This document shows, piece after piece, positions 63,435 through 64,000 of a stretch of 64,000 bases of DNA. The notes under the pieces were generated by a model. It was not told where the DNA came from and did not search any database. It was given only the letters and a program-made list of their open reading frames with translations. The stretch lies in the NCBI GenBank assembly GCA_047967505.1, contig CM106538.1. One strand, written 5' to 3'. Made by a program: the position numbers and the translations under genes. Within the stretch, counting starts at the first letter, position 1; the number at the start of each line of letters is the position of its first letter. Source of the stretch: Dipteris shenzhenensis. Taxonomy: Eukaryota > Polypodiophyta > Polypodiopsida > Gleicheniales.

Positions 63435-64000
63435 TGTTGGAAAGAGTGATGAACTATGGAGCTAGTTCACTAAATTACCCAAGGGTAATTTGTGTACTGG
63501 TCTTTGTGCTCATTTTCCCGGGGTGTAGTTTGGCAAAAGTAGTTTTGGCAATCATGCTTCTATGTCAGACTATGTTCACGTCTTCTCTTAGTGTCGCTAT
63601 TGGTCCCCGTAGTCATTGTATCATGCTCGTACCATATGACTGGAGCATTCTCTAGTGGATCTTTTTCCCTATTTGCGATTGTCTTTGTATCGGTCTCTTC
63701 AAGATGCTCATTCTCTTGGAAAGCTTCCTCTGGCCCAGTTAGAAGTGTTTTATTATTGCTTCTAGCTTTGAGTAGTAGCTGTTCCACTTTGGACAGCTAT
63801 GAATGTACATTCTTCTAAATGAAATATCTGCTTTACAACAAAAAAAGTGCTCAAGGAAGAGAGGATGGTATCCCTCCAAAGACATCACAATCCAAATATA
63901 CTTGTGTGATCACCTAGTTTGAATACTTGTATATTTTCACAAAGAGTCTTGCAAAATTTCCTCCCACCTTCGCCTCTCTCGCTTGTGCTTTTCTTTGCCA
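63435..64000 (+). repeat. Probable 3' LTR of copia E, possibly holding a short insertion
   Basis: The sequence starts TGTTGGAAAGAGTGATG after a purine tract, as copia 3' LTRs do. Its end is not reached. Around 63780-63847 a phrase ending TTTACAACAAAAAAAGTGC looks like the tail of another inserted retroposon, but I could not find its start or a duplication. Overlapping open frames (63434-63655, 63591-63818) show no domain. Confidence 0.45.

Noticed and set aside
1-64000. CRISPR arrays, rRNA operons, tRNA genes, bacterial promoters or terminators
   Set aside because: No regularly spaced repeats of CRISPR type, no rRNA core motifs and no convincing tRNA were seen. The tRNA-like word at 41161-41175 is a retrotransposon primer site.

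Overview
ORGANISM. The window is nuclear DNA of a land plant. It holds the first two exons of a lysosomal/vacuolar-type alpha-mannosidase (glycoside hydrolase family 38) with plant-type GT-AG introns. It also holds LTR retrotransposons, one primed by initiator tRNA-Met, with plant-style gag/pol, chromodomain gypsy elements, L1-type LINEs with a zf-RVT tail, and a Helitron that carries an RPA-like gene. The very high repeat content and a giant TE-filled intron fit a large-genome plant such as a gymnosperm, but the taxon is an inference. I saw no CRISPR array, rRNA, convincing tRNA gene or bacterial-style operon. LAYOUT. 1-5580: degraded L1 LINE on the plus strand, split by a ~1.7 kb insert with inverted-repeat-like ends and an internal ~310 bp hairpin. 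5581-10409: AT-rich DNA with no gene. 10410-15500: nearly full-length degraded L1 LINE on the minus strand. 15540-16440: Ty1/copia RT-RNase H remnant. 16441-22280: no recognisable gene. 22300-28400: decayed Helitron on the minus strand (RPA-like gene, then Rep and Pif1-like helicase). 28400-31650: unassigned DNA with several tandem duplications. 31656-33367: mannosidase 5' region, exon 1, intron 1 and exon 2. 33368-64000: almost wholly transposons, so the rest of the mannosidase lies beyond the window or is lost. NEST. Intron 2 appears to hold an antisense Ty3/gypsy chromovirus (G2). G2 is broken by G1, a gypsy deletion derivative of 3.9 kb with 524 bp LTRs and an exact 5 bp target duplication. 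It is also broken by G3, a 6.6 kb gypsy element on the plus strand, and by a Ty1/copia element (D). D in turn carries a 3.5 kb LINE (C) with a 16 bp target duplication, a ~319 bp A-tailed retroposon and a 1 kb LINE fragment (B). 59705-64000: an LTR-like promoter unit on the minus strand, then a second copia remnant (E) holding another copy of the ~320 bp retroposon with a 14 bp target duplication. HOW THINGS RELATE. The only host gene supported is the mannosidase. Nearly everything else is layered transposition and its decay, which gives an order of events: G2 is oldest, then G1, G3 and D, then the LINEs and short retroposons inside D. Two-copy tandem duplications of about 20-130 bp recur across the whole window. 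LIMITS. All comparisons were by eye; identities and element names are recognition calls, not database results.
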